This document shows positions 28,108 through 39,665 of a stretch of DNA of 39,665 nucleotides, one piece after another (the stretch's first letter is position 1; each line of letters starts with the position of its first letter). The position numbers and the translations under genes were made by a program. Source of the stretch: Lutibacter sp. GTDB taxonomy: Bacteria; Bacteroidota; Bacteroidia; Flavobacteriales; Flavobacteriaceae. Under the pieces are notes generated by a model. It had not been told where the DNA came from. It saw nothing but the letters and a program-made list of their open reading frames with translations, and ran no database searches. The DNA lies in contig JAQVGD010000007.1 in the NCBI GenBank assembly GCA_028696945.1, positions 1-39,665 on the forward strand. The letters are read 5' to 3'.

Positions 28108-28861
28108 TTTCTTTCTTTTTTGTGATACTATCCTTTTTAAATGAATCGAGATAGGATTCAATATTCCAAGACAATTGGTAGCTTGGCGTTTTAATCTCAA
28201 TTCCACTAACTAATCCAGGTTCTAGTAGGTATTGAAAATCATTCGGATTTTCGGTGATTTTCTCAATCGCTTTTTCAAGTTCTTGTTTTGAAGTCGCCGA
28301 TAATTCAAAAACACTTTTAATGCTAATAGGGACGTACTTATTATTAAGGGCAGCTATAAATTTTGATTTATCCATCTTGTCTAAATTCTTGATTTTTTCT
28401 ATAAAAACTTTTATAACCTGTTCCTCAAGATTGGCATTGGCAAGATCGGAAAGTGTTTTGCTGGCAATGGCAAAAACCGCTTCCTTTGTTTTGAGTTTAA
28501 GCGAATCCATTATTTCTAGTTCTTGCTGCTTAAATGAATCTTCAAATTTTGAGCGTAGTTCAGTCGATTCCTTTCTCACTTCTTCCAACAGACGTTGCTT
28601 TTCTGAATCGATCTGCTCATAAACTTCATTCATTTTTACCGAACGTTCCTTATCAAAAACCTCATTTTTTTGACGATACAGATCTTGATCTTTTTTAGCC
28701 TCTGCCTTAGTCATCGCAGCATCCTCAAGTTGTGAGGCAATCTTTCTTTCCCTTTCATCAATAGCCTTCAATACCGGCTTGTACAAAAACCGTTTTAAAA
28801 GCCAAACCAGAATAAGAAAGTTGACTATTTGCGCTATTACTGTAAACCAGTTGATTTCCAT
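28094..28861 (-). CDS. atpF: N-ATPase b subunit, extended (b-delta-like)
   Basis: INWFTVIAQIVNFLILVWLLKRFLYKPVLKAIDERERKI; long C-terminal extension, no separate delta gene in operon. Confidence 0.92.
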   Translation of the reverse strand: MEINWFTVIAQIVNFLILVWLLKRFLYKPVLKAIDERERKIASQLEDAAMTKAEAKKDQDLYRQKNEVFDKERSVKMNEVYEQIDSEKQRLLEEVRKESTELRSKFEDSFKQQELEIMDSLKLKTKEAVFAIASKTLSDLANANLEEQVIKVFIEKIKNLDKMDKSKFIAALNNKYVPISIKSVFELSATSKQELEKAIEKITENPNDFQYLLEPGLVSGIEIKTPSYQLSWNIESYLDSFKKDSITKKKENAID

Positions 28862-28873
28862 TTTAAGAGTTTA

Positions 28874-29140
28874 TTACGCTAAAAAATGATTCCAGAACGG
28901 ATTCGCAAAAATGAGAATCATCGAAAGCACAAAGCAATAGATGGCTGTTGATTCAATCATTGCCAAGCCCACAAATAATGTTCTGGTAATGGTTGTTGCT
29001 GCATCAGGTTGTTGTGCAATAGATTCCAATGCCTTTGAAACTGCCTTTCCCTCGCCTATTGCAGGCATCATACTGCCAATACCAGTTGTAAATCCTGCAG
29101 TAATTATTGATGCTACTGCGATAATAGTTATGTTGTCCAT
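28874..29140 (-). CDS. atpE: N-ATPase c subunit
   Basis: Two TM hairpin; GEGKAVSKALESIAQQPDA and AMIESTAIYCFVLSMILIFANPF. Confidence 0.95.
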   Translation of the reverse strand: MDNITIIAVASIITAGFTTGIGSMMPAIGEGKAVSKALESIAQQPDAATTITRTLFVGLAMIESTAIYCFVLSMILIFANPFWNHFLA

Positions 29141-29254
29141 ATTCCTAATTTTAGATTTTAGATTTTAAATTTCAGCCTTTAAACCTTATGATTTATATTT
29201 TAAAATTCTTGTTTTTCTGTTCCTTCTTTCGGCGGGCAAACTCGGTTCTTTCGC

Positions 29255-29941
29255 CTACCGTCTTTGTTTTATTCTCTCGGTATCTTGTGTTGCGGCAGCT
29301 ATATATACAGTCGCCAAAATTGCAAAAATATATGCCTGTATCATTCCCGTAAGCAATCCCAAAGCACTCATAATCATTGGAAAGAAAAATGGAACTATAG
29401 AAATCAAAACGGTAGCAATCAATCCGCCACTCATAATATTTCCAAACAATCTAACCGCCAATGCAAGGGTTCGTGAAAGCTCACTGATAATATTAAAGGG
29501 CAACATGATGAAATTAGGTTGCAAATAAGAACGCAAATAGCCCTTAAGTCCGCCCTCGACAATTCCAAAAAAAGGCACCGCAATAAATACGGATATCGCC
29601 AAAGCCGTTGTGGTAGAAAGAGATGCTGTAGGCGCTTCATACCAAGGCACAATTGTCAATAAATTTGAAACTGCTATAAAAATGAACAGCGTCCCGATAA
29701 AGCCTATATATTTTTCTGGTTTGTTCAATCCCACTTCCTTAATTTGGTCGCGGATTGAAAGTACCAGCATCTCCAAAACATTTTGCCAACGGGAAGTCTT
29801 GATATCTGATTTTAAATTTCGCGTAATAAGCCAAGCACCAAACGCAAGCAAAATCATCAATATCCATGTGGTAACGATAGTGAGATTTATACTAATAAAC
29901 CCATACTCCCAAAAAATCATTTGATCAGGACTAATTCTCAT
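29255..29941 (-). CDS. atpB: N-ATPase a subunit
   Basis: ELSRTLALAVRLFGNIMSGGLIATVLI conserved a-subunit Arg helix. Confidence 0.95.
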   Translation of the reverse strand: MRISPDQMIFWEYGFISINLTIVTTWILMILLAFGAWLITRNLKSDIKTSRWQNVLEMLVLSIRDQIKEVGLNKPEKYIGFIGTLFIFIAVSNLLTIVPWYEAPTASLSTTTALAISVFIAVPFFGIVEGGLKGYLRSYLQPNFIMLPFNIISELSRTLALAVRLFGNIMSGGLIATVLISIVPFFFPMIMSALGLLTGMIQAYIFAILATVYIAAATQDTERIKQRR

Positions 29942-30257
29942 CGCTTACTTCTTTTATGAATACGTTCTTTGCCTGCTTGTCCATTTTAGTAATTCGGGTA
30001 ATTACAATTCTCGCAATTAAAAAACCTAATAGGCAAGCAAGCATTTTTTGCCAATTGTCCCCACCAACATAATAAAATCCGATTACAACAATCGCCATTC
30101 TTATAACCAAACTCCCCATGAATATCAAAGTCGATCTTTTTGAGCCCAATCCTTTACGAACGGTAAGCCAAAGACCTCCAAAAAATATAATTCCTAATAC
30201 AATCCCGACAAATACAGCCGGTAGTAGGTTTAATACTTCATTTATTTCCATCTTCAT
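29931..30257 (-). CDS. atpR: N-ATPase AtpR subunit
   Basis: Three-TM small protein in atpQ-R-B position; RSTLIFMGSLVIRMAIVVIGFYYVGGDNWQKMLACLLGFLIARIVITR. Confidence 0.88.
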   Translation of the reverse strand: MKMEINEVLNLLPAVFVGIVLGIIFFGGLWLTVRKGLGSKRSTLIFMGSLVIRMAIVVIGFYYVGGDNWQKMLACLLGFLIARIVITRITKMDKQAKNVFIKEVSDEN

Positions 30258-30561
30258 TCTTTTTATGAATTTCCTTATTTTCTTTTTGGATCCAGTTCCA
30301 CGCTATCAAACAACCTAGCATCAATCCTGCGACCAAGAGACTTAGCGTCCAAGAGAATTCTTCTTTATATTTTTTATCGAGCCAAACACCCAATGCCGCA
30401 CCCAATAAAGTGGGTACTGCGATAGACCAGCCTATCATCCCAAATAATCCCAATCCAGCCCACACGCTTTTTTTTTCACGTTGTGCCTGCAATTTTCTTT
30501 CTTCCTTGTCGCCGACTACTTTCTCAAAAGAGTTGTCATTATTTAGTTTTTCCTCTTTCAC
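30238..30561 (-). CDS. atpQ: N-ATPase AtpQ (AtpI/ATPase_gene1-like) subunit
   Basis: GLGLFGMIGWSIAVPTLLGAALGVWLDKKYKEEFSWTLSLLVAGLMLGCLIAWNWI. Confidence 0.88.
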   Translation of the reverse strand: MKEEKLNNDNSFEKVVGDKEERKLQAQREKKSVWAGLGLFGMIGWSIAVPTLLGAALGVWLDKKYKEEFSWTLSLLVAGLMLGCLIAWNWIQKENKEIHKKNEDGNK

Positions 30562-30563
30562 TA

Positions 30564-30965
30564 TTATTTTCTTAATTTTTGAAAATTGCGCAGAAAGCCT
30601 GTTTCCAACTTTGCCATAACACTACGGGCATTTATTTCCAATTCATCCAATTGCATCATTTCCTGTTCCACTACAGCGCGAAGTTTTCCAAGTGGTGCAT
30701 CCCCCATCGCATTCCGCACAGATATTAATACCTCGCTACCTGCCTTTATTATGATTCCATCGTCCAATGCAATATATTTTACACCGTCGTTTTCTGTTTC
30801 ATACTCTAAAATTCCAGGCAACAAAGCTGCTGAGCAATCGAGTCTTCGTGGTAAAATTCCATACGAGCCAGCGGTTGTTTCCACGACAATTCTTTTAACG
30901 CTCTTTATGTCCACAAAAACTTTGTAGGGCAATAAGATTTTAAGATGCATTAATGTATTTTCCAT
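30564..30965 (-). CDS. atpC: N-ATPase epsilon subunit
   Basis: ETTAGSYGILPRRLDCSAALLPGILEYE...YIALDDGIIIKAGSEVLISVRNAMG. Confidence 0.9.
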   Translation of the reverse strand: MENTLMHLKILLPYKVFVDIKSVKRIVVETTAGSYGILPRRLDCSAALLPGILEYETENDGVKYIALDDGIIIKAGSEVLISVRNAMGDAPLGKLRAVVEQEMMQLDELEINARSVMAKLETGFLRNFQKLRK

Positions 30966-30968
30966 TGT

Positions 30969-32405
<1,437 letters not shown>

Positions 32406-32488
32406 TTACTTTGCAATTTTTAAAGGCATCGCATTGCCATTTGCTTTAAAGTATCCTTTTATGTTACGCATCCATATATTACTAAACG

Positions 32489-32562
32489 TAAATATATCAA
32501 GTTTTAAATACATTGTAAATGACCTTGGTCATTTCACAAAGTTGCATCAATCGGTAATTTTG
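32489..32562. promoter_or_regulatory. Divergent Crp/Fnr-type site between atpD and ftsH
   Basis: Box TGACCTTGGTCA (32520-32531); TAATTTTG (+, 32555-32562) and TATATTTA (-, 32496-32489), each 24 nt from the box edge. Confidence 0.6.
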
Positions 32563-32723
32563 TCTTTATTGCCACAAATATGGGATATGTAAAAACAAGA
32601 CGTTTCGCACCGATAACAAAGGATTCCGTTGCCCTACTGGAATACGGTCTGATAGGGAGTTTAAAAACTTCCTCGTTACAAATTGGTACAAGTTTTTTAA
32701 TGGTTTAATAAAAAATAGATAAA

Positions 32724-34640
32724 GTGACCGCAAACAAAAATAATACTAAAGACAAGAAGCCTAAACCGTTTAATCCTTATTGGTTATATGGATTTCTTTT
32801 ATCTCTTTTCATAATTACCTTCTTTCTCAACCCCATTTCCAATACAAAGGAAATTAGCATGTTACAATTTGAGCAGAATATGTTGAGTCAGGGTGATGTT
32901 GAAAAAATTATAGTTGTAAATAAGGAAACTGCAGAAATTTACATAAAACCCAACCGGCTTACAGACGAGAAATATAAAGATGCCGTTAAAAACATCGCGG
33001 AAACAAGTCCCCAATATATTATAAAAATTGGCTCTGTTGAAAGTTTTGAAAACAAACTGGAAAAAGCCCAGGAACATTTTGCGCCAAATGAAAAAGTTGG
33101 GGTTCAGTATGAAGATCGTTTCAATTGGATTAACAGTTTTTCATGGCTTTTGCCTTTATTGATTATCGTAATTTTCTGGCTATTTATGTTACGCAGAATG
33201 GGAACAGGCGGAATGGGCGGTTCAATGATGAATTTTGGGAAGTCAACTGCAAAACTGGCAAACATAGACACCAAAAGCAAGGTAACATTTGAGGATGTGG
33301 CTGGATTAAAAGAAGCTAAGGTTGAGATAATGGAGCTAGTGGATTTTCTGAAAAACCCTGAGGAATATACAAAACTCGGAGCAAAAATACCTAAAGGAAT
33401 ATTACTGACAGGACCACCTGGTACTGGCAAGACACTATTGGCCAAAGCAGTTGCTGGGGAGGCGCAAGTTCCATTCTATTCTATGTCGGGATCAGAATTT
33501 GTGGAAATGTTCGTTGGCGTTGGTGCTTCACGGGTCAGGGATTTATTTAAGCAAGCAAAGGCAAAAGCTCCTAGTATTATTTTTATCGATGAAATAGATG
33601 CCGTGGGGCGTAGCCGTGATCAAGCAAAATCATTTCAATCCAATGACGAAAGAGAAAACACCTTAAACCAATTGTTGGCTGAATTGGACGGCTTTGGCGT
33701 CAATACAGGTGTCATAGTACTGGCGGCAACTAACCGAGTAGATATATTGGATAAAGCTCTGTTAAGAGCAGGCAGATTCGACCGACATATATATTTGGAA
33801 TTGCCGACGAAAACAGAAAGGAAAGAAATCTTTAATGTGCACCTAAAACCCATAAAAATAGACAAAACGGTAGATGTTGAATTGTTGGCCTCCCTAACGC
33901 CTGGTTTCTCGGGAGCAGACATTGCCAATATTTGTAATGAAGCAGCATTGTTAGCTGCACGCAAAAAAAAGAAAGTTGTAAGCCAGATTGATTTTACGCA
34001 AGCTCGGGATCGTGTTGTGGGCGGCTTAGAAAGAAGTAGTAAGATTATTTCACCCAAAGAAAAAATAATTGTCGCACATCACGAAGCTGGACATGCGGTT
34101 GCGAGCTGGCATTTAGAACACGTTGATTCCTTGGTAAAAGTGTCCATCATCCCAAGAGGAAAATCATTAGGCGCAGCATGGTATCTACCTGTAGAACGTC
34201 AAATTATAACCAAATCGCAATTTATGGATCAAATATGTGCATTGTTAGGTGGTCGTGCGGCTGAAGAAATCATATTTGATGAAATATCCTCAGGAGCTCT
34301 CGACGACTTGGAAAAAGTAACCAAACAAGCCTATAATATGGTGGCTTATTACGGCATGGATGAAAATATTGGTCCTCTTAGTTTTTATGATTCCTCTGGA
34401 CAATATCAAAGCATGTTAGGAAAACCCTATAGCGAAGAAATGGGTAAACTAATTGACAAGGAAGTACATAATCTTATTACCACACAATATGAAAGAGCAA
34501 AAAATATTTTGACCAAACACAAAGATGAACTCGAAAAATTGGCACAGCTTTTACTTGATAAAGAGATAGCTGATAAAGAGGATTTAGAACATATTTTAGG
34601 GAAAAGGAAAGCAAAAAAATTATTGAAACTAGAAAAATAA
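32724..34640 (+). CDS. ftsH: ATP-dependent zinc metalloprotease FtsH
   Basis: [21 protein letters not shown] region, [14 protein letters not shown] start. Confidence 0.97.
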   Translation: MTANKNNTKDKKPKPFNPYWLYGFLLSLFIITFFLNPISNTKEISMLQFEQNMLSQGDVEKIIVVNKETAEIYIKPNRLTDEKYKDAVKNIAETSPQYIIKIGSVESFENKLEKAQEHFAPNEKVGVQYEDRFNWINSFSWLLPLLIIVIFWLFMLRRMGTGGMGGSMMNFGKSTAKLANIDTKSKVTFEDVAGLKEAKVEIMELVDFLKNPEEYTKLGAKIPKGILLTGPPGTGKTLLAKAVAGEAQVPFYSMSGSEFVEMFVGVGASRVRDLFKQAKAKAPSIIFIDEIDAVGRSRDQAKSFQSNDERENTLNQLLAELDGFGVNTGVIVLAATNRVDILDKALLRAGRFDRHIYLELPTKTERKEIFNVHLKPIKIDKTVDVELLASLTPGFSGADIANICNEAALLAARKKKKVVSQIDFTQARDRVVGGLERSSKIISPKEKIIVAHHEAGHAVASWHLEHVDSLVKVSIIPRGKSLGAAWYLPVERQIITKSQFMDQICALLGGRAAEEIIFDEISSGALDDLEKVTKQAYNMVAYYGMDENIGPLSFYDSSGQYQSMLGKPYSEEMGKLIDKEVHNLITTQYERAKNILTKHKDELEKLAQLLLDKEIADKEDLEHILGKRKAKKLLKLEK

Positions 34641-34728
34641 ACTGGTTCGAAAACTGTGAGGCACAAATAAATTGTGCGAATAGATAAAAGAAACTTACAT
34701 TAAACAGACATAGTAATCAAAGTTTACA

Positions 34729-37422
34729 ATGACCAGAACCCGTAAAAAACAAAGCAAATCACCACATCCTACCGAAATGAATACAGCGGCTGTAAGCAAG
34801 TTGCAAACTGCATCTCAAGGGGATGCTCATTCAGTATATACTTTGATGGAAAGTTCCAAAGAAGGAATTTCACAAGCCACGGCCGAGGAACGAATTACAA
34901 AATTTGGTTTAAATGAAGTGGCGCACGAGAAAGCACCTTCTTGGTTCAAACAATTAGTAAAATCGTTTGTCAATCCGTTTATATTCATCCTCTTAGCCAT
35001 TGCTATAATTTCTTTTATGATTGATGTGTGGTGGGCTACTTCTGGTGAAAAAGACTTTAAAACGGTAATCGTTGTGGGTGCAATGATTATTATTAGTGGC
35101 CTTCTCAGCTTTTTTCAGGAATACCGAAGTAATCGAGCGGCGGAACAGTTGAAGAGCATGGTAAAAAATACTGCTGCAGTACTGCGAAAAGACCTTGGTA
35201 GAAACGAAATACCCATGTCGTACATAGTTCCTGGTGATGTGGTTTATTTAGCAGCTGGCGACATGATACCAGCGGATTGTCGCATCGTGGAAAGCATCGA
35301 TTTATTTATAAGTGAATCCATGCTTACTGGTGAATCCTTGCCGGTAGAAAAAACGTCATCGGCAATTGAGGATTCAAATAACAAAAGACCTCTTGCCCTT
35401 GCCAATCTCTGCTTTATGGGCACTAATGTGATAAGCGGAGCGGCAACTGCAGTAGTAATTTCAACTGGTAACAACACCTATTTTGGCAACATCGGTAAAA
35501 GTATTGTCGGTAAAAGTCCCGAAACCAGTTTTGATATAGGAATCAATAAAGTGAGCGTACTGCTTATCCGCTTTATGTTAGTAATGGTTCCCATTATCTT
35601 TCTGATAAATGGTTTGGTAAAAGGAGATTGGATGGAAGCACTGCTCTTTTCTATTGCGGTAGCTGTGGGCCTGACACCCGAAATGTTACCAGTGATAGTT
35701 ACCGCCAACCTTGCCAAAGGTGCCATGAGCATGAGCAAGCACAAGGTAATTGTAAAACGGTTAAATGCCATTCAGAACCTCGGGGCAATGGATATGCTTT
35801 GTACTGACAAAACAGGCACGCTTACCTTGGATAAAATTGTTTTGGAACAGCACTTAAATGTTTTTGGAGCAGAAGATGATGAAGTTTTAAAATGGGCCTA
35901 TTTAAACAGCTTCCACCAAACAGGATTGGCAAACTTAATGGATAAAGCTGTTTTAGACCACGTAGAACTAAAGGATTATTTAAAAGTAGAAAAGGATTTT
36001 GAAAAGATAGATGAAATTCCATTTGATTTTCAGCGTAGAAGAATGAGCGTCATTCTAAAACAAAAGAATGGAAAACATCTGCTCATCGCCAAAGGTGCCG
36101 TAGAAGAAATGCTAGATCTCTGCACCCATAGTTTTAATCCAGGAGAAGATCGTCAATTGCATATTGAGCTAGATGAAATAGTGCGAATGGATGAAGCTAT
36201 GCGAAAAAATGTTTTAGAAACCTCTGTAGCCTTAAACGAAAAAGGATTGCGTATTCTATTGCTCGCCATTCGTGAGTTTGATGGAGATCATCCATTAAAC
36301 TATGGCGTTACAGACGAAAGCAACCTAATATTCACTGGATTTATTGGGTTTCTTGATCCTGCAAAACCATCGGCAAAACCGAGTATTGAAGCCTTGCATA
36401 AATTACATGTAGAAGTAAAGGTGTTGACAGGTGATAATGAAACGGTAACTAAAAAGATTTGCAAGGATGTTGGTATCCCCATTCAAAACATCATGTTGGG
36501 AGATGAGTTGGCTTTGATTTCGGATGAGGAACTCACTGCTCGGGTAGATGATATTTCAATATTTGCCAAAATGAGTCCTTTACAAAAAGTGAGAGTGGTA
36601 CAATCGCTAAGAGCAAAAGGACATACCGTTGGAGTTTTAGGTGATGGCATTAATGATGCTGCTGCTTTAAAAGAAGCGGATGTAGGAATTACGGTAGATA
36701 ATGCCGTGGATATTGCAAAAGAAAGTTCAGATATTATTCTTTTGGAAAAAGATTTAATGGTGCTAAAGGAAGGGGTGCTTTATGGTCGTAGAACCTTTGG
36801 AAATATCATCAAATACATAAAAATGGCCACCAGTAGTAATTTCGGGAATGTGTTCAGTATTCTTGGAGCAAGTGCGTTTTTACCCTTTCTTCCCATGTTG
36901 CCCATTCAGCTTTTGGTGCAAAACCTGTTATACGACATCTCCCAAACATCAATTCCTTGGGATAAAATGGATGAAGATTATTTGGAGACCCCAAAAAAAT
37001 GGGAACCAGAAGGCATTCGTAGGTTTATGATTTACATTGGTCCAACCAGCTCCATTTTTGATTATGCCATGTTTGCGATTATGTTCTTTGTGTTTAAAGC
37101 AAATAGTCCTGAGCATCAAAGCCTATTTCAAACAGGTTGGTTTGTGCTAGGTCTGCTTTCCCAAACATTGATCGTGCACATGATTCGTACAAAAAAAATA
37201 CCGTTTATCCAAAGCTGGGCCTCTGCGCCTGTGGTAGCACTTACCTCTTTGGTTATGGTAATCGGAATTATCATTCCCTTCACTCCTATAGCAGATATGC
37301 TATATATGGAGCCGCTGCCACTGGCTTATTTCCCTTGGTTGATTGGCATTTTGGTTGCATATAGTTTTCTCATACATTTCGTTAAAAATTGGTATATCAG
37401 AAAGTTTAGCAGTTGGTTGTAA
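34729..37422 (+). CDS. mgtA: Magnesium-translocating P-type ATPase
   Basis: DKTGTLTLDKIVLEQHLN, ESMLTGESLPVEK, GDGINDAAALKEADVGITVDNAVDIAKESSDIILLEKDL. Confidence 0.93.
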   Translation: MTRTRKKQSKSPHPTEMNTAAVSKLQTASQGDAHSVYTLMESSKEGISQATAEERITKFGLNEVAHEKAPSWFKQLVKSFVNPFIFILLAIAIISFMIDVWWATSGEKDFKTVIVVGAMIIISGLLSFFQEYRSNRAAEQLKSMVKNTAAVLRKDLGRNEIPMSYIVPGDVVYLAAGDMIPADCRIVESIDLFISESMLTGESLPVEKTSSAIEDSNNKRPLALANLCFMGTNVISGAATAVVISTGNNTYFGNIGKSIVGKSPETSFDIGINKVSVLLIRFMLVMVPIIFLINGLVKGDWMEALLFSIAVAVGLTPEMLPVIVTANLAKGAMSMSKHKVIVKRLNAIQNLGAMDMLCTDKTGTLTLDKIVLEQHLNVFGAEDDEVLKWAYLNSFHQTGLANLMDKAVLDHVELKDYLKVEKDFEKIDEIPFDFQRRRMSVILKQKNGKHLLIAKGAVEEMLDLCTHSFNPGEDRQLHIELDEIVRMDEAMRKNVLETSVALNEKGLRILLLAIREFDGDHPLNYGVTDESNLIFTGFIGFLDPAKPSAKPSIEALHKLHVEVKVLTGDNETVTKKICKDVGIPIQNIMLGDELALISDEELTARVDDISIFAKMSPLQKVRVVQSLRAKGHTVGVLGDGINDAAALKEADVGITVDNAVDIAKESSDIILLEKDLMVLKEGVLYGRRTFGNIIKYIKMATSSNFGNVFSILGASAFLPFLPMLPIQLLVQNLLYDISQTSIPWDKMDEDYLETPKKWEPEGIRRFMIYIGPTSSIFDYAMFAIMFFVFKANSPEHQSLFQTGWFVLGLLSQTLIVHMIRTKKIPFIQSWASAPVVALTSLVMVIGIIIPFTPIADMLYMEPLPLAYFPWLIGILVAYSFLIHFVKNWYIRKFSSWL

Positions 37423-37622
37423 CCTTGTTATTGGGAGTGAATTCAGGTACTAAAAATTACAAATGGAATTATAAAGAATGTTCTATAATTCCTTCGAATA
37501 AGTGCTAAATCTTTTAGGAAACTTATATGTAAAATGTTATCGGCTTATCAATTATACTGCTTTATTCAATACTATTAAACTAAATACCAATTTTCAATCC
37601 TAACAAATATACTTTCACTCAT

Positions 37623-37665
37623 TGACCTAGGTCATTTCATTAGACTCCTTAACCAATTAACTTTG
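37623..37665 (+). promoter_or_regulatory. Crp/Fnr-type box plus -7 element upstream of SDR
   Basis: TGACCTAGGTCA (37623-37634) and TAACTTTG (37658-37665), centre distance 33 bp. Confidence 0.6.
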
Positions 37666-37752
37666 TTTGAAAATAGACTGTAAATCATTCTAGTTTTATC
37701 ATTTGGAATGATGGAAGTACATATAATTAATTTAACATTAAAAATTAAAATC

Positions 37753-38511
37753 ATGAAGAGAGCAGAAAACAAAGTTGTTATCGTAACAGGCGGCTCATTG
37801 GGACTCGGTCGAGAAACAAGTCTTTTGTTAGCAAAACACGGAGCAAAAGTTGCAGTAGCCGATATTCTTGACAAAGAAGGTAAGGCATTGGTTGAAGAAA
37901 TAAAAAAGTCAGGGGGAAAGGCAAAATTCTGGCATCTTGATGTGACTAACGAAAAAGAAGTCGAAAAAGTTTATGCTGAAGTCGTTAAAGAATTTGGCAG
38001 ACTTGATGCAACCGTAAACAATGCAGGAATTGCAGGTGCAGACAAACCATCACACGAGGTAACCGAAAAAGAATGGGATCTTGTTATGAATATTAATGTA
38101 AAAGGAGTTTTCTTTTGCACCAAACATGCCGTGCCATATATGAAAAAATCAGGTGGCGGAAGTATTGTAAATATTTCTTCTATCTATGGAATCATCGGCG
38201 CAGCAGATTTACCACCATATCATGCTTCCAAAGGTGCTGTTAGAGTAATGTCGAAAACCGATGCAATACAATATGCAAAAGATAAGATTAGAGTGAACTC
38301 TGTGCATCCAGGGTTTATTTGGACACCTCTAGTGGAAGAGTTAGGCAAAGGCAATCCTGGATTCCGTAAGCATCTTGATAGTCTGCATCCAATAGGACAT
38401 ATTGGTGAAGCCATAGATATTGCTTATGGAATACTTTATCTAATATCAGACGAATCTAAATTTACTACTGGAAGTGAGTTGGTTATTGATGGTGGCTATA
38501 CTGCCATCTAG
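37753..38511 (+). CDS. Short-chain dehydrogenase/reductase (SDR)
   Basis: VIVTGGSLGLGRETSLLLAKHGAKVAVAD, NNAGIAG, YHASKGAV; start chosen at MKRAENK. Confidence 0.93.
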   Translation: MKRAENKVVIVTGGSLGLGRETSLLLAKHGAKVAVADILDKEGKALVEEIKKSGGKAKFWHLDVTNEKEVEKVYAEVVKEFGRLDATVNNAGIAGADKPSHEVTEKEWDLVMNINVKGVFFCTKHAVPYMKKSGGGSIVNISSIYGIIGAADLPPYHASKGAVRVMSKTDAIQYAKDKIRVNSVHPGFIWTPLVEELGKGNPGFRKHLDSLHPIGHIGEAIDIAYGILYLISDESKFTTGSELVIDGGYTAI

Positions 38512-38534
38512 GTAAATTAACAATCGTTGGTAAC

Positions 38535-38637
38535 AACCAACTAGGCAAGAATACATCCCGTACAGGGGACAAGAATTTACTGTAAATGATATAATTTATG
38601 CAGTACTTGTCCGTTTCAGCGGGATGTCGTCTTGGTT
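38535..38637. repeat. Imperfect palindrome downstream of SDR
   Basis: AACCAA...ACATCCCG...GGACAAG...TACTG pairs with CAGTA...CTTGTCC...CGGGATGT...TTGGTT. Confidence 0.6.
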
Positions 38638-38839
38638 ATTATAGAGAACGGACTAAATAACCAGTTAAATCTCTAAGCAAAGGTTGTGATTTTATTCTTC
38701 TATCATTGAAAGGTCGTAATGTCAAAATAAAATCCTGATTCGGATGGTGTTTATATCACAACTTTAGATTTTTGGAGTTTATTATTTTGTGAATTCATTA
38801 TAAATCGATTTAATTTTGTTAGTCAAAGATTTATAGTAT

Positions 38840-39526
38840 TCAAAGCGCATTATTTTTTAAAGGGATAATTGGTCTAAATTCTTGACAAGTACCAGTAAAA
38901 ATCAAATTCTTATCTAAAATCTGACCAAATTCGGTTTTTGTAGGCGATACCAAAATTTGCTCCCTGGCACTACTATCAATTATTTTTACCGTAGTAATGG
39001 TTTCTATGTCTGCAAGGTTTTCAGGATAATCTACCTTAGAAATAGTAATTAAACCAGTTGGTTTTAGGGTTATAATTTTTACTTCCCAGTGATTATCACT
39101 TATTTGATTGTTTAAAATTAAATGCCCTTTATAATATTTTAAAACGTGTTTGGGAATTTGGGTTGAAAAAATGGTATCTTTTAAGTTTATTGTTGAAAAT
39201 ACAATCCCATTTTTTTCAATGGCAGGAAAAGATTCTTTTGAGCCATTGAAAAATAATTGTCCGTTCTCAAATCTAACTTCTTTTGTAGCATCAATTTCTT
39301 GCTGGGTAAGTGCTATGTCAAACATTTTGCTTTTGTAAATAAGATTTTTATTGACATACAAACTCACACTATCTTTATCGCACCAATATATGCCTTGAAA
39401 ATGTTCGGAAATCGATGTTAATGCATCAATGCCTTTAGGCTGAGGCTCTGAAAAAACTACAGGTGGTTCGCAAGACAAAAAAAATCCAACAAATACTGCC
39501 ACTATTATGAATTTATGACACTTCAT
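38840..39526 (-). CDS. Hypothetical lipoprotein
   Basis: Signal peptide with lipobox FVGFFLSCEPP; no recognised domain. Confidence 0.75.
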   Translation of the reverse strand: MKCHKFIIVAVFVGFFLSCEPPVVFSEPQPKGIDALTSISEHFQGIYWCDKDSVSLYVNKNLIYKSKMFDIALTQQEIDATKEVRFENGQLFFNGSKESFPAIEKNGIVFSTINLKDTIFSTQIPKHVLKYYKGHLILNNQISDNHWEVKIITLKPTGLITISKVDYPENLADIETITTVKIIDSSAREQILVSPTKTEFGQILDKNLIFTGTCQEFRPIIPLKNNAL

Positions 39527-39556
39527 TTTTATAGTTTATAATTTTTTAATTATTAG

Positions 39557-39665
39557 TGTCCGATAAAAAATCCCTCAATAATTGAGGGATTTTTCGTATA
39601 TAGCAGAATTAATCTATAACCAAAAATTCAGCTATGGGCAAAAGTACAATTTTTTTCGGACAGCC
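39557..39665 (+). mobile_element. Left end of an IS element (IS4-like, DUF4372-type) running off the window
   Basis: GTGTCCGATAAAAAATCCC terminus, perfect hairpin AAATCCCTCAATAATTGAGGGATTT, then ATG GGC AAA AGT ACA ATT TTT TTC GGA CAG (MGKSTIFFGQ) at 39634, resembling a Bacteroidota IS4-family transposase N-terminus. Confidence 0.6.

Overview
AT-rich Bacteroidota (Flavobacteriia-like) chromosomal window with two parts. (1) An accessory island starting next to tRNA-Ser(TGA), about 1-15 kb. It holds a nuclease (SNase) gene, about 1.3 kb of ORF-free palindrome-rich DNA, and two minus-strand genes/units (ClpP/SDH-type serine protease plus a 60-aa partner; RX4H HEPN-like protein). Each unit is followed by a homologous ~130-140 bp attC-like element. 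The short sequence at the start of each unit is complementary to the start of its own 3' element, which is the signature of an integron-type cassette. Next come an immunity-like gene flanked by repeat copies, and a type I restriction-modification locus (hsdM-hsdS-higB-higA/ImmA-hsdR-DUF5655-like) whose hsdR is broken by one in-frame TAA. (2) A stress/bioenergetics block, about 15.7-38.5 kb: AsmA-like protein, PAS/GAF hybrid-type histidine kinase, REC-Crp/Fnr fusion regulator, stress-protein-like ORF, HtrA protease, AhpD-like protein, a complete N-type ATPase operon (atpDCQRBEFAG), FtsH, Mg2+ P-type ATPase and an SDR. TGAY-N4-RTCA boxes recur in front of several of these genes at an identical 33-bp distance from a Bacteroidota -7 (TAnnTTTG-like) element, including a symmetric divergent site between atpD and ftsH, suggesting one Crp/Fnr-type regulon. 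MITE-like relics share their terminal sequence with an IS element that begins at the right edge of the window. No CRISPR array, integrase or complete transposase gene was seen.
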